Part shown: piece after piece, positions 12,153 to 24,131 of the stretch
Layout of the letters: the number at the start of each line of letters is the position of its first letter
Position numbering within the stretch: position 1 is the first letter of the stretch
NCBI GenBank assembly: GCA_963970005.1
Contig: CAXAMN010005224.1
Location: 1,232,186-1,296,185, forward strand
Length of the DNA stretch: 64,000 nucleotides
Direction of reading: 5' to 3'
Origin: Durusdinium trenchii
Taxonomy: Eukaryota > Sar > Dinophyceae > Suessiales > Symbiodiniaceae
The notes under the pieces: generated by a model
The model's input: only the letters and a program-made list of their open reading frames with translations
Told to the model about the DNA's origin: nothing
Database searches by the model: none
Position numbers and translations under genes: made by a program

Positions 12153-12245
12153 CAGATTGACCATCGCACGAGCGTCATCCTCGGCCTTGCTGTTTTTGAG
12201 CCTCTCCTCGTCGCGGGCATCGGCCTCGACCCGGTTCACACGCTC
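12153..12245 (-). CDS. 31-codon coiled-coil exon
   Basis: Acceptor CCGTCAG and donor GTGGGT enclose 93 bases in phase 0: ERVNRVEADARDEERLKNSK, then AEDDARAMVNL. It is among the best-bounded exons in this part of the window. Confidence 0.55.
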
Positions 12246-12591
12246 CTGACGGCGTGTGTTTGAGCGGTTCGAGCATGTTCGAAGCATTCAATTAGGGCCA
12301 AAATTCAACATCTCCAACACTCACTTTGGGTCCAATGAAAGTCCTATGAACGAGGTCGTCGTTAAAAAAGAAGAAACAACAAAAGCTCAACTCGAGATGT
12401 TAGGAATTGTTTGGAATTGTTTGGATATGTTTGGATAGAGGTCCTTCACATGGAAAATTGCTCGCACAAAAAACTGAACTGACCAAACAAATAAGTTAAA
12501 TAAAAACAAACATGGTCATGATGTTTTTCTCATTCTATGTCTTCCATGTCTATGACACGGTCTATGATCTGGTGCCATTCCTCTTGCCTGG

Positions 12592-12650
12592 GCAGCCTGC
12601 ACCGCGGCTTGAAGCTCTTGGAGGCTGCTCGAGGGGCCGCCACTTCTGAC
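12592..12650 (-). CDS. Short helical exon
   Basis: The frame reads SGGPSSSLQELQAAVQAAQ and stops at a possible GC donor. Confidence 0.4.
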
Positions 12651-12904
12651 ATGTGAAAAAAAGAAACGGGAACCGGTCAGCCACACAAAAATCAATCCAA
12701 ATCCCAAAAGCTGCTCAGCTTTTTCTCATCTTCTCACCACCAAAAGTCTGTCGATCGATATCTTTGTCCACAGGATCTTGGTGCACAGAATGTGTCAGAA
12801 ACCTTTATACTTTTTTTCCAACGTGTTTACAAGGCTCGTGGCTTTTGGAGCATGCAGCTCATCATTCTATCTATCTCCTTCTTTGGGAACCTGAGGAGTA
12901 CTGA

Positions 12905-13195
12905 TGGACACCCCTCCATCTGGGAACCGAATCCTGACGTTCACAGAGTTCCGGTGTTTGATCTGGTCTTTTGATGGTGTTGATCTCGGCTCGGAGCTCC
13001 TCTTTTGAGAGACAAGCCCATGGTGATCCCATGCGTTTTTGAGAGACAAAGCCTCTGAACATGTTGGACCTGATGAAAAATGTTTAGCACAATTATGTCA
13101 CCAAGCCACTCGTTGTCGCTCGCATTCACTTTGACCTGGAGGGTGCAGGGAAGGCTCCCGTTGAGGCGGAACGAGGGTGCAGGGAAGGCCATGTT
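12905..13195 (-). CDS. Two short exon candidates (KEELRAEINT; VNVRIRFPDGG)
   Basis: Near 12.91-13.01 kb one frame reads SKEELRAEINTIKRP and another VNVRIRFPDGG, which recalls the first strand of UBX/ubiquitin-like domains but is too short to call. At 13.09-13.19 kb the frame reads LQVKVNASDNEWLGDIIV. Joins are unresolved. Confidence 0.3.
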
Positions 13196-13274
13196 GGAGT
13201 TCGAAACAACTCATATCAGGCGTCAGTATTATTATCCCATACCCTCCTGCAAGTATGACTGAACCTGTTTTCAG

Positions 13275-13400
13275 CTGTCTCTAACGAAGCCCTTCTTTTT
13301 TCACACGCTTCTTCGAACATCGACTGGGTGTTCGTCGCGGCAATACCCGGAGGAGTGAGGAACGTACTGCGCGAACATGAGCCGCTGTCTTGAGTTGTAG
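13275..13400 (-). CDS. Helical exon candidate
   Basis: The frame reads PPGIAATNTQSMFEEACEKR and RASLETAENRF. It continues the series of helical minus-strand exons. Confidence 0.4.
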
Positions 13401-14099
13401 CCCTTTGTTCCTAGCTTTTTGCGATGCCCTTTGTTCCTAGTAGCAAGGAGTACAACACGGCCTCAATCAAACAAACATGGCAACTCTGCCCGAAAAAAGA
13501 CGCTCTCCGATTCCCGCCTGGGGCTTCACTCTGGGTGAACTGCTGCTGGAAGCTGCTGTTCTCCGTGCCCGGGTACGCTCCTTCGGGGAAGCATCCTTCC
13601 GCGTGCGCCCGAAGCTGTCCTGGAGTGTTTGAACAAGTCTTCAGCAGCTGTACGGGTCACCTCTTTGTGATTTTCTGGGTGACGTGGGAGGATGTGGGGG
13701 GTGGGAATGTTGTGAGAAAACGCCAGCGAGTGGACTGCATTGAGGATTTGGAGGCCTTGGACACATTGGGGAGGACCTGCGAAAATCACTCCTATAGGAA
13801 ATCGAGGTTCAATGTCCTATGTAACATTATGTTCTAATCCGGAAGGGATCATGCTACAGATTTACTGATATATACAGCCCCAAAACATTGCCTCTCATGC
13901 ACCAACACAATCGTGTGCACACCACTTACCCACCAGCGGGGTACAGTATATATACATACCTTGGCATGAACAAACCTTGACCTTCCAAAACCACTACAAT
14001 TCACTACATACAAAGATTTATCATCTTTGCCTTGTAGTCATTGTAGTCAACTCACCAAGGTACTTGCTCCATCCAAATCCATTCGGCATCTGACCGTCA

Positions 14100-14440
14100 T
14101 CGCCCGATGGTCCGCCGTCTCCTGGCTGCTCTCGCTGCTCTCGTACCTGCAGCTGCTCGCAGCTCGGAAGGGCGAGCGCCCACAGGTCCCAGGGCGAGTG
14201 CCCAGAGGTCCCAGGGCCATCTCCGAGCGCCCAGGGCGTCCCAGGGCGTCCGGGAGACTTGAAGACTTACGGACTTGAGAGACCTGTTTCAGAATCCGCC
14301 TGGAGACCCATCGGACCCATCAGTCACCAAACGGTCAAAGCTTGCAAACGCCATGCTTCACCCAACTGCCCCCCACCGCCTGCGACGCCGGCGCTCGCGG
14401 CGCTTCTCGCGGGGCTCGCTGGGCTCACTACCTGGGAGAG
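14100..14440 (-). CDS. Two small basic exon candidates
   Basis: At 14.36-14.44 kb the frame reads SEPREKRRERRRRRRW, an NLS-like cluster. At 14.11-14.20 kb it reads YESSESSQETADHRAMT or, in another frame, VREQREQPGDGGPSGDD after a CTGCAG acceptor. Low certainty on frame. Confidence 0.3.
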
Positions 14441-14979
14441 TGCTTAAAAATTGCAGAAAACAGGACTGGTCCGGGTGCGACTTGGGAATGATCCCCCAAG
14501 AGTCTCGGAATCCAAACAGGATCCATTCCCTCATTAAAGTCGATGAAAGTGCACAATCGCCTTGTGTTGCGAGCGCCAATTGCTCTACAAGGGTTTTTTG
14601 GGGGAGTGCTGGCATTCCTGGATTTCAAGATGAAACATGAAGCGCAGGGTCTGGCGTGATCGATGGAAGCAGTTTGCTTTTAAAAACATATACATTGATA
14701 AACATGCGATTAATCAACACCCACGCGCGGCAAAATCTACCTGCGGTTGCAATCATATATATATATATATTTATTTGTTCTATTACTATTATATTGTTAC
14801 TATGTTACTATTACTACTTTTACTTGTTTTTAGTTTTATGATGTGCTGTATTATTAGTGTGTTATTAGTGTTTCATTATTGTTTTATTATTACTATTTAT
14901 ATTGCATATAAGTATAAGTGAGCCGGCCACCGAGGGCATCTTGTTTTAAGTGCGGGGTACTTCAGCAACTGGGGACCAG

Positions 14980-15699
14980 TCATGTCCTCCAAGCGTCATC
15001 CAATGCATCACCTGGTCTGGACATGTCTGTACCGTCTAACCCGAGTTTTTGATGGTTTTCCAGCAGGTTCATCAGGTTTAAGACAAATCATTGGATCTCC
15101 AAATCCAAGCGAGCCACTACTGCTGGGTGGGTGCCGTCCATTGCGCTGCTGTCCTGAATGACGCAGCGAACACAGAGAGTGCACTCAAATGGAACATCGA
15201 AGTTTTACCATTTCGGGAGGGGGAACACTAGATTCTGACCATTGAGGGAAAACAGGTCACATAGCCTCCTATAGCCTCCCTTCGAAAGTCACAGTAAAAT
15301 GAGTCCACCCTTTCTGTTCAGAACCTTCAGCCTCCTTCAGGAATTCCGGAATGCACTGCATGACCAACTCCGTCTCAGCCAAAGGCTCGGTTGATACGAC
15401 TTTGAACTGAACGGACAAAGTTCGTCACCAAGGCTGAGTAGTTCCCCTCGCCCTCTCCTGAGCACAGCCACAAAACGGTGAACTCATGTGGATGATACAG
15501 AAACACCCAGTGCGACTCCTCCATTTGCACTTTGTGTGTAGGGCAAAGCCGCAAAGCCCAAGTGGATGATACAGGGCTTCAAACGGAAAACGTCGTCACT
15601 TCTGAACAAGCTGGGCACCTGTTCCATCCAGAATGAGACGCACTCTCGAAGTTCGACTTTGTGGGCCTCGAGATGTGCTACGTACTGCCACTGCCGATC
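14980..15699 (-). pseudogene. Frame-broken coding stretch, about 240 codons
   Basis: After the acceptor CTTTTCAG (15699) the text reads QWQYVAHLEAHKVELRECVS; then in a second frame MEESHWVFLYHPHEFTVLWL; then QFKVVSTEPLAETELVMQCI; then FDVPFECTLCVRCVIQDSSA and an end at DALDDAWRT with TGA (14980). Frame changes occur about every 100-200 bases with no intron-sized gaps, and in-frame TAA and TGA lie in the last segment. This fits a decayed gene, possibly a retrocopy. No family is recognised. Confidence 0.5.
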
Positions 15700-16043
15700 C
15701 TGAAAAGATCCGCTTGATAAACCCTTATGTATCCTTAGTATCCTTATACAAAATTATAGAATGTGTTTCCCTTAATATCCAACCTAAATGCTGGGACCAG
15801 GCTCGCTTGGGCCGGAACTCAGCCAGCACCGTGGCTAGCACCTGCCCAGGTCCCCGTTGGCATGCACCGGGGACAGAGTGAAGGCCATGCAAACCAGCGC
15901 ATGCTGGGGGGGGGAGCGGATCCTTCCCCTTTAGCGGATCCCAACGGCACGACCAGAGCTGGGACTGCCAGTCCGGACTGCCGAGAAACGGCCAGGGGTG
16001 GTAGGGTGGTTTTGGGAGTCAATGGGGTTCATATAGGGCAGTC

Positions 16044-16059
16044 CCATGGAGTGTCTGGG
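16044..16059 (+). repeat. Solo end of the CATGGAGTGTCTGGG family
   Basis: CCATGGAGTGTCTGGG is identical to 4463-4478. A related inverted end (AAACACTCCATGGG) lies about 680 bp downstream at 16724-16737. Confidence 0.5.
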
Positions 16060-16540
16060 AACAGGTACGCATCTCCAAATCACATTTGGGTCTCACTATC
16101 TCATCGATGTGGGTCTCACACGGAGGGATTGTGCCAGGTGAAAAGTCTTTAAAGGAGGAGAAACCGAGACCGGAGGAATCCAGTAAAGCTTTGTGAGCTC
16201 TTTCTCCCTCTCAAATTGGACATGGATTGCCTTCAGGTTGTCAGAGGTAGTGCACCTCAGAACCAGATCAACGAATTCAAACAACTGTTCTTGAATCACT
16301 ATTACCACCGTATAATTTTAAAACATCCACCTTGTTGTAGGGCTTACATAGGTCCAAAGGCACATGATGTGAACAGAACAGAACACTGTGTATGTGCAAA
16401 TCATAATACAACTATATAATGATCAATCATGATTATACAATAATGATTCTTGCTTTTTATATATATAATTGACAAATTATGATTCTTGGTTGGAAGACCT
16501 CACCGGTGGTGAGCTCTTCCTGCGCACGCCAAACCACCAC

Positions 16541-16624
16541 GCTGCTCTCCTCGATCGGATCGCACCTCACTGTCCACCTTCTCGAGGAAGTCGGAGGCAC
16601 GCTCGTCGATGGGATAGCGCTCAC
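16541..16624 (-). CDS. 28-codon exon
   Basis: Acceptor CCCCCAG and donor GTGGTG bound ERYPIDERASDFLEKVDSEV followed by RSDRGEQ. Composition and splice sites are good. Confidence 0.5.
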
Positions 16625-16791
16625 CTGGGGGCGAAGACCTCGTGATCGACGATATGAACACCAAATCCTATATGCACATCTCTGTCTCGAGAGGGTTTGA
16701 TGCATCAGCAATACACTAAACACTCCATGGGACTCTAGATTGACCCCTCTGGCCCGGTAGGCCGTTTCTCGGTAGTCCGCCAGTCCCAGAC

Positions 16792-16895
16792 CGGTCGCTC
16801 CGTCCCTCCGAGGCACGGAACTCTCGGAGTTGCTCCGCCAGGTCCCGCGCGGAGTGCTCGCGACCCATGGCGTCGAGCAGTGCAGGACCGGGGGG
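16792..16895 (-). CDS. Helical exon
   Basis: The frame reads LLDAMGREHSARDLAEQLRE and FRASEGRSDR to donor GTCTGG. It lies about 170 bp upstream of the exon at 16541-16624 in the same orientation. Confidence 0.5.
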
Positions 16896-18456
16896 GCCCC
16901 AGGCAGAGAGTGGGATGGCGGCGGTTCGACCCATTGGACCAGGTGTCTTCTTTTGGAGTGGAAAGGAGAATGCTGGTCAAAGAATGTCAAAGCATGGAAG
17001 AACCTGAGATCTTTACTAGATGGGGTCAATCTGAAAAAAAAAGATGGTGTGACTTTGGGTCACCATCATTGAAAACCTTCTTCAAGTGACGTCACCCATG
17101 AAAAAGCCCATCCTGTGGCGTAGGGAAACCTCTGCACGGTCTGGCGACTTATTTCTGCACGAAGGCGGCTGTTTCCACATGTTTCCACAAAGCAGAGTCT
17201 CTCTTTCCATAGATCAGATGCAACTTGAAGTCTTCAGCGAGCCTTCACGATCTTTCACTAGCTCAACAAATCTGTATCAAGTCCACTTGCTTCGGGGCAT
17301 GGCATCGAATTGGCAAAGGGGTCTGAACTTTGAAAGCTCTGTCCTAAGCATGTAAGACGGGATGGATCTGCTGTGCGTGGTGTATACTTCAACCAGGTCT
17401 GAACCTCAAACGGCGGCGCCACTGGAAAATGAGATCTCATTGCGACCGAGGGCGGTCCGTGGTCTTGTTGCACGGAAAACGGTTCAATTGTTGAAGTGGA
17501 CAACTCATGAAAGGTATATATTAATAGAGAAATCACAGAATGGTTTCTTGATCCACCATGATCCCTGATCACTTGACGTCGCTTAGTGTGCTAAGTGTGA
17601 CGTAAATCTCAAAATGCATTACAAAAACTGGGTGGTCCCCGAGTGCCTGTCCATGTGCTGCACATGCCTCTATATAGTTGTATCGGTGCTGGAGACCATC
17701 CCCGATCAGTTCTAAAGGTGTTGCATGCTCCACAACATCGCACGACCATACAAGACTCAATTGATTCATTCCTTCCCGACTGCGGTCGCTCAACCCGGTC
17801 GCTGAAAAACCCACCATGTTCAACCCGACCAGTCCACCAGTCCACGATCGACACCAGGTGGGTAAACCAAGGTATACTGGTGCCATGACCCACAGCCCAG
17901 TATTGTCTCTAGCTCACCTGGAATTTGGAGTCAGAACAAGACGGGCACTTGCGATAGATATTCCTCCGGGCACTTGTGAAAAATCAGGAGCCATCCCTCG
18001 AAAACCGATTCAAGCACGGAACAAAGGTGTTATGGACCCCAGCTTCTGTGAAGACAAATGATCAGAATCTAAAATGACCCCTATAATATCCCCTAATCCA
18101 ATTTACAAAAGATGCTAGCGTTGCTGTCCGGATTGAAGCACAGAAAAGGAAACTATCATGTGGGCAACACATGCTTCGAGATCTCATCTGTGCAAACCCA
18201 AACAATTGGTCTTGGTGAGGTGTATAAACATGACTCGAATGAGAACCCGTGAAGAGAACCTAAAAAACACGAACCTACCTCGTTAGAACGTTGGTCCTGG
18301 TCCTTTTCGACGGGGTGACGTTGGGCCTGGTGACTCAAGGTCAGGGGCGGCAAAGTGAGCACCGGGATGCAAAAGATCCCATGGCTCGTCTCAAACCTGA
18401 AAGGTCCAGCGAAGCAATCGGTCGAGCTCGTTCACCCGGTTTTCTGTTTAAAGACG

Positions 18457-18837
18457 TCAGGACCGTTGGAATTGGTTCAAGGACCACTCTGAAGCATCCT
18501 GAACCTCTATAAGGGGATTTTGGTGGTCTATCACCCCAAAGGCCCGGGGCCCTGGTACATACCCATAAGACCTGCCTACCAGGGCCCTCTCAGAGAGGTC
18601 GACCAATCGCAGTGCCTGGAGGATTTGCCCGCGGAGCACACGAGCCTTGAGATCCCCCCACGCCTTGTGGTTTGTGGCAAGAGCCTTGTGGTTTGTGGTA
18701 TAGCTTGCCAAGTACATAGCGGCAAAATCTTGGGTCTGGTCAGACTTGAGTAGACTGTAGACCAACAAGAGCATGTTTTGCCCCAACATGGTCCCTTGCA
18801 ATCCCCTGCGTCTCTGATGTGCCATAGCTTCCCACAT
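18457..18837 (-). CDS. Long helical exon
   Basis: A 126-codon open frame reads MLGQNMLLLVYSLLKSDQTQ, FAAMYLASYTTNHKALATNH and LRGQILQALRLVDLSERAL. It looks coding throughout the first 95 codons. No family is recognised. Confidence 0.45.
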   Translation of the reverse strand: MWEAMAHQRRRGLQGTMLGQNMLLLVYSLLKSDQTQDFAAMYLASYTTNHKALATNHKAWGDLKARVLRGQILQALRLVDLSERALVGRSYGYVPGPRAFGVIDHQNPLIEVQDASEWSLNQFQRS

Positions 18838-18986
18838 GTCTCAAACCTTCTGGCTCTGTCTTTCCAAACTTCACTCGGCCACGGGCCATGTTCCCAGAGT
18901 GCCAGCAGCCACACCTCGCGGCTCGCGATGGATATTGATCAATGGAGATGAGCAGGGGCCCAGTATCAGGGGTGATTTCCGAGAGA

Positions 18987-19085
18987 TCCCTGAGACGGCT
19001 TCGGTCCCTGAGACGGCTTCGATCCCTGAGACGGCTTCGATCCCTGAGACGGCTTCGATCCCTGAGACGGCTGCGATCCCTTAGA
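18987..19085. repeat. 18-bp minisatellite, about five copies
   Basis: The unit CCCTGAGACGGCTTCGAT repeats with few changes. It reads RSRLRD on the minus strand and PETASI on plus, and inflates spurious ORFs on both. Confidence 0.7.
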
Positions 19086-19157
19086 CTACCCCTGGGTTTC
19101 CCTGATCCGAGACGAGCCCCCACCCCTTGAAGGAAGGTCTCCACAGGTCCTGCAGGT

Positions 19158-19235
19158 ATCCATCCCGTCTCCAGGCGTCGTTGTTCGACGGATCCGGCAG
19201 GGCGGCGGGATCCATGCCCTCCCCGCCTACAGCGC
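19158..19235 (-). CDS. Short exon
   Basis: After CACTGCAG the frame reads GAVGGEGMDPAALPDPSNND and AWRRDGYLQ. Good composition, no family. Confidence 0.45.
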
Positions 19236-19894
19236 CTGCAGTGGTGAGGGTCCTGTGGGAGGGCGAGAGAGGGTTCGTTGGAACCTTCCATCAGGGAACC
19301 AGCTTTCTTAGCATAGGGAAACAGTTCCATCTGTTGTCTTTCATAGCATATGTTCTTTTAGCAATATGTTCTTAGCATATGTTCAACTTGCAGTTCAACT
19401 TAGCATATATGTTATTTTTACAGCAAAAAAATTGACCAAGAGGCGACTTGAGACCTTTTGGGCTGTATATATATATATATATTTCTGTCATCGGCAGTAG
19501 GATTGCTCAAAGAACAAAGAAGCGTAAGTAAAGGCCAATGGCATATTCCTACACAACGTAAAGCCTGTTCGCACAAACCCCTTTCTACCAGCAAACTCAA
19601 CTATTGCTAGGGTGTACTTTCACTCTGACATCAGATTTCATCGCTGAATGTCACTCTGACATCACTTTTCAGCCGCTTCATCATGTCCAGTCGATGAAGC
19701 AGCTTTTCAGTACCTCCCTCTTCGAATAAACAAAAGAAACATCACTGGTCACTGGATTGAAGTTTTCGCTCAAAGGTTTCGGTGAACATGACGAACCCTA
19801 ATTACATGACAAATCCTATCGATGACCTCGCATGACTTCGATGGATTTCAACAGCACCTGCATCCCATAGTTCTCAATCCATAGCCGCTTAGCA

Positions 19895-20038
19895 TCCAGT
19901 TCTCAGGTGCTCTTCCGGATCTCGTCTTGTCACTGTGAGTCGCAACACGAAAATGGATGTCCCGAGCGACCTAGCAGCGAAAATCGTGTCCTTCTCGCCA
20001 AGATTGCCGCCATATGAGCGAGTCGCAGTCACAGCATG
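19895..20038 (-). CDS. Exon candidate
   Basis: The frame reads TRSYGGNLGEKDTIFAARSL, GTSIFVLRLTVTRRDPEEHL and RTG before a stop. Mixed strand/helix text, coding-like. Confidence 0.4.
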
Positions 20039-20891
20039 TAGAAATAAACAGAATGCAGTATGTGATCAGTATGTATATACAGTAATATAGTAATATGCCA
20101 TGTTGTATGTATACACGCATCTATGCCATGCAAGTTGTCCTCGGAATTTCTTCGTTACCAACGCAATCAGCACTTGGCAAAAGTCGCCCTTTCTCTTCTC
20201 CATGTTCTACCCAACTAGTCTTGGGGTCGCTTTTTTGTCAATCATGCGCAAACACAAGGACAGTGAGAAAACAGGCTTGACCCCCCAAGGTTCTTGCGTG
20301 GGTTCTTTATTTGTTGGAGACACCTTTCTGAATGGTGCGGAGAAACATGTAGGTCTGGGTATTGCAGTACGAAGTTCTTCTGTTCACCGCAGCCTGGCAT
20401 CTTGGGGAGACATGTTAAAGGCCAAAACAGCATGTTCAGGCCAAGTCATAACACACGTCCATTGGCACGGTTCATGATCCGCAGGCTGTTAAACTTGAGC
20501 AAAAACGTGCGGCCAGTTTGTCAACCTCTCAACATCAAAACACATCCCCTTTTTAGTCTTCGCGGACTTCCCATTGTGGAGTTGGTTTCTGCAATTGCCG
20601 CATCAAGGCAGGAAAAAAGGATCTTCCTCTAATTATTGATATTGTATGATATTGTAGTCAAATAATGGTGTGCTACTTTCCAAGTACACTCTCGACTCTC
20701 TGGCTATGGCTATGGATTCTGGGTAGACTCTCTAATGCCCCCTGCTGGACTGGGATGCTAGTCTTTGAGCTGTCCCTCAACCAGAACGCAGTGCTCGGGG
20801 TGACAAAAGTTTGGCAAGTATACAACATATGAAAATTGACACTCCCCTAAGTTGTCGTTTATGTGGGTCCATAAAGTCGTAACAACACTTC

Positions 20892-21077
20892 AGGTGCCTT
20901 GTCTGATGAAGCTTTTAGTACAGCTTTATGCTCAGGCCACGTCACTGTTTTCAGTGATGCTGGGCATGTATGCCTTCCATCCAGCAAACATACAGTGAAA
21001 CAAGGACAAGTTGGAACTCTCCAGTTGTCCATGTTTGATGTCTTTGTCGAGGGCATGCGGCATATCCAAGAGGACTG
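20892..21077 (+). CDS. Plus-strand coding-like stretch
   Basis: The plus frame reads SGHVTVFSDAGHVCLPSSKH, QGQVGTLQLSMFDVFVEGMR and ends HIQED with TGA. The minus strand is also open for 77 codons but is Cys-rich and less protein-like. This would be one of few plus-strand genes in the window. Confidence 0.3.
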
Positions 21078-21871
21078 AGGGAGGACAAACATGGACTTTT
21101 CTACGACTATTGTTGATTTTCCTTCACACCCACCTCCTCGGCAAGTGGTCCTGAAACCAAGTGGTTGAATTGGTTTCCAAGTGGTTTCATGCTGAAAAGA
21201 AAGAGTCCCAAAACACCCAGCGGTTTAAACCCGTCGGCCGGCCCTGACGTCAGTCGCAACGCACACATTTTGGCGGCGGATCGGCTCCATGCCTCAGTCG
21301 ACCCGGATGGCCAGAATGGCAACCGAAGCAATGAACTGCGTGGAAGACTCAATAGAGCATGGACTCGAACGGCGAAAACGTAGCAGCATGTTGGTTGGGC
21401 GGCCATTTTCGGGCAATCAAACATCGAAGACAAGGTCCAACCGCAGACAAGACACAAACAGGTGCGGGCAACGCTAAGGACAACGCTAAGGTACGTGAGC
21501 ATTTCTTGTTGATGGCAATTGTTCGGGTTAAATTACTTTTACTCTTTCTTCTCGTGCCTGGGCGCACTCCCGCACCAATGTTGTTCAGTGGGCTTCGTCA
21601 CATCCACCTGTGGTGGCCTTTTTACATCACCTCTTCCTTGGCCATGTGGTACCCAAGTTCGTGGACAACGCCATTGGTGGGCAAATGCTGTTGGTCCACC
21701 CCCATCTTTCCAAGGAAAAAAACAAACGTGTCATAATGTTTCACTGTAGATCTCTGGGAAGTGTCAAGAAAGACTCAGCGAAACATGTGTAATTACAGGA
21801 AACCAATGATCCACCTACCTCTACGATTATGATTATTAAAGGATGCACCATGATCCACCTCTGAGCTAACC

Positions 21872-21995
21872 GGTGCGACTTGGGATACCGACGCCGTGTG
21901 GCCGCGACGACTCGTCTCGACTCCGAGCGACGTAGACTGCCGTGAGCGACGATAGGAGATCGATCTGGCGCAGGTTCGATGGGCCATTCATGAAG
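21872..21995 (-). CDS. Exon candidate
   Basis: The frame reads NGPSNLRQIDLLSSLTAVYV and ARSRDESSRPHGVGIPSRTG before a stop. All three minus frames are open here; this one is the most protein-like. Confidence 0.35.
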
Positions 21996-23281
21996 GCCAG
22001 CTGGATGAAACAAAGATCAAACCACTGATAGTCCAAAGAAGCTACTAGTCTGAAACAAAAGGACTTCAGTTGCTGAAGGCCAGCTCCAGTCAGTTGAGTA
22101 CAAAAGGCCTCGGACCTTTATATTAATGCGATCAATAAAACCCTCCACTGAACGGTGGCCTGGCCGTGCGTCCACACCGCCAACCCGCCACACCCCACGA
22201 TGTCCACACCACACCACCGGCGAGACCGCACGACGTTCTTCTCAAGTTTTATCAAGTTATGGAACCAAAATACAGTATAGCTATGACCAAATGACCCATG
22301 AAAACATCATGACTCGTGAGAAAATCATTGAACAAGCCCACATCTTTAAAACTAAAGAACCGATTAAAAAAGAAAAAACAACGGGACCAAATTTTGATAC
22401 TGATACGTTTTACCAAGCTCAGGTTCTACAGCTGGGAGCCCCGAAGTCACAAAAAGCGCGAGCACGCACCAAGTTCCCAGCTGGGCAGTGGCTTGGATCT
22501 GGGCAGCAGAAACTGAATCAAAAGGGCTTCAAGAAGTTGGTTCTACTCGGGTTTGGATACGCAGTTGTTATCCTGCCCTGCAGTCAGCTAAAACAGTGAA
22601 AACCAAAACAGGAAAATCATAGACAATGACAAGGGCTTCCAGCTTCAGCAAACATGGGTGTATGATGTAAGGTTCAAATATTGATGTTGTTCCATGCTAC
22701 TTTGCGTTTCAATGTTCTTTGTCATCACCCGGGAGACTCTCAGCATGCAGAATCTGGAGGCCCGTCATGGCCCTTCCTAGTGCAGAATGTGTTCCGTCAT
22801 CCTCCCAAATACCACAAACGACTCCTGGGATGTTCATCGAACAGACTTGTCCGGGGATGGGACCACTCTAGAATGTGACGTCACGTTAGCTACACTATAG
22901 AAATTAAGGTCCTCTTCGCATGAATCTAATGATGTCTAGAGTTCACACCACATACATGGGTGATCCCTCCCAAGTTGTGTTGTGCAAGCTGCATCTGGCT
23001 TCCTTGGATGATAACTGACAGCTACTGGGTACTATGGCATTCCCCGTTATATATTGTGCAATATAAAACCCCAATAGAAATAACATCAAATGACTAGTCA
23101 AGACCTCGATGTTGGCCATCATCAAAGGTTTGACTTTATGTGGATTTTCAAGCAAGTGTTCTAGTATGTCATCATTTTCGGTCATTCCCATCCTGAAGAA
23201 ATCCAGGATTTTGTCTTCCCCTAGCATGTTAAGATTTTGTGGGCCATAATGTCTGGAGACCCTCCAGCTTGTACTCTAGAA

Positions 23282-23370
23282 ACTAGGACATGGTCCTAGT
23301 TTAAGATGTTTGTATAAACATGGTAATAGCCAGTATTTTCTGGTATTGTTTTACTAGGACATGGGCCTAG
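23282..23370. repeat. Paired palindromic repeats ACTAGGACATGGKCCTAG
   Basis: ACTAGGACATGGTCCTAGT (23282-23300) is a near-perfect palindrome. ACTAGGACATGGGCCTAG (23353-23370) is a diverged direct copy, and both are followed by related TTARGATGT sequence. Confidence 0.5.
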
Positions 23371-23635
23371 CTTAGGATGTAATTTCATGTAATTCCCATG
23401 GTCTTTTGGGGGGAACTTGGAGGAGAAAACAAATCTCCTCTCCCACTCAGCTCCACTGGGCAGCACCGGCTCCCAGGTCGCCCAAACCTGGCTCATCTGG
23501 GCGCCCAAACGACCGTCTAGACGGTTCGAACGGACAGAGCAATTCTCTAAATGACCACCGCCTCAAGAACTTCAAGCTAGAGAACTGGGTTGACCACGGT
23601 CTCTAGATGACCACGGTCTCTAGATGAACTGGATG

Positions 23636-23762
23636 GAAAAACCCCCAAAAAATGGCGGATTCTCCAAAAGCTGTAACTCGAACCGTGCGATGACTGCTGC
23701 GACGACTTGTTTTGGTTTCCGTCGGGTGATGTCTTCGCCACCCCAAGCGGTCGGGAGAATTC
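23636..23762 (-). CDS. Exon candidate
   Basis: The frame reads WGGEDITRRKPKQVVAAVIA and RFELQLLENPPFFGGF. Good amphipathic helix, no family. Confidence 0.4.
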
Positions 23763-23960
23763 AGGGTGGTCGATCCACGTCGATGCGGAAGAAGGCCTTT
23801 GATGATGGATGACCTCATGTGGAAATACGCCCACACCGCTTGTTGGTGCAGGGCGTGCTATTGGGGTCTTGCCATCGAGCTCTGCGCAAAAACATCCTAT
23901 GCATATAGCTCTGCTAGGGGGGGACTTTTTTTCGCTCGTGCGTGGCTATGGTTGAGCTGC

Positions 23961-24131
23961 AGGGCTCCTGGGGAGAGCGTTTTGGAGGAACATGCTTGGA
24001 TGATTTTTCGTTACGTCATGCTTGCAGGGCCACTGGGGAGAGCGTTTTGGAGGAGTTTTTGTGTTTTGGGGTGGTTGCTGCGTTGATTCTTGCTCGGCTG
24101 CTGGGCCACTGGGGACAGCGTTTTGGAGGTG
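23961..24131. repeat. Three copies of a 29-30 bp GGGGAGAGCGTTTTGGAGG unit
   Basis: Copies at 23961-23989, 24026-24055 and 24102-24131 share GGGCCACTGGGGAGAGCG with TTTTGGAGG, spaced 65 and 76 bp. The intervening DNA is not repeated. Confidence 0.55.

Noticed and set aside
16457..17029. 190-codon minus-strand ORF
   Set aside because: Better exons (16541-16624 and 16792-16895) with splice sites lie in other frames; the long frame lacks coding character.
18740..19330. 196-codon minus-strand ORF
   Set aside because: It is held open by the 18-bp minisatellite and by shadows of other-frame exons; true-looking exons lie in different frames.
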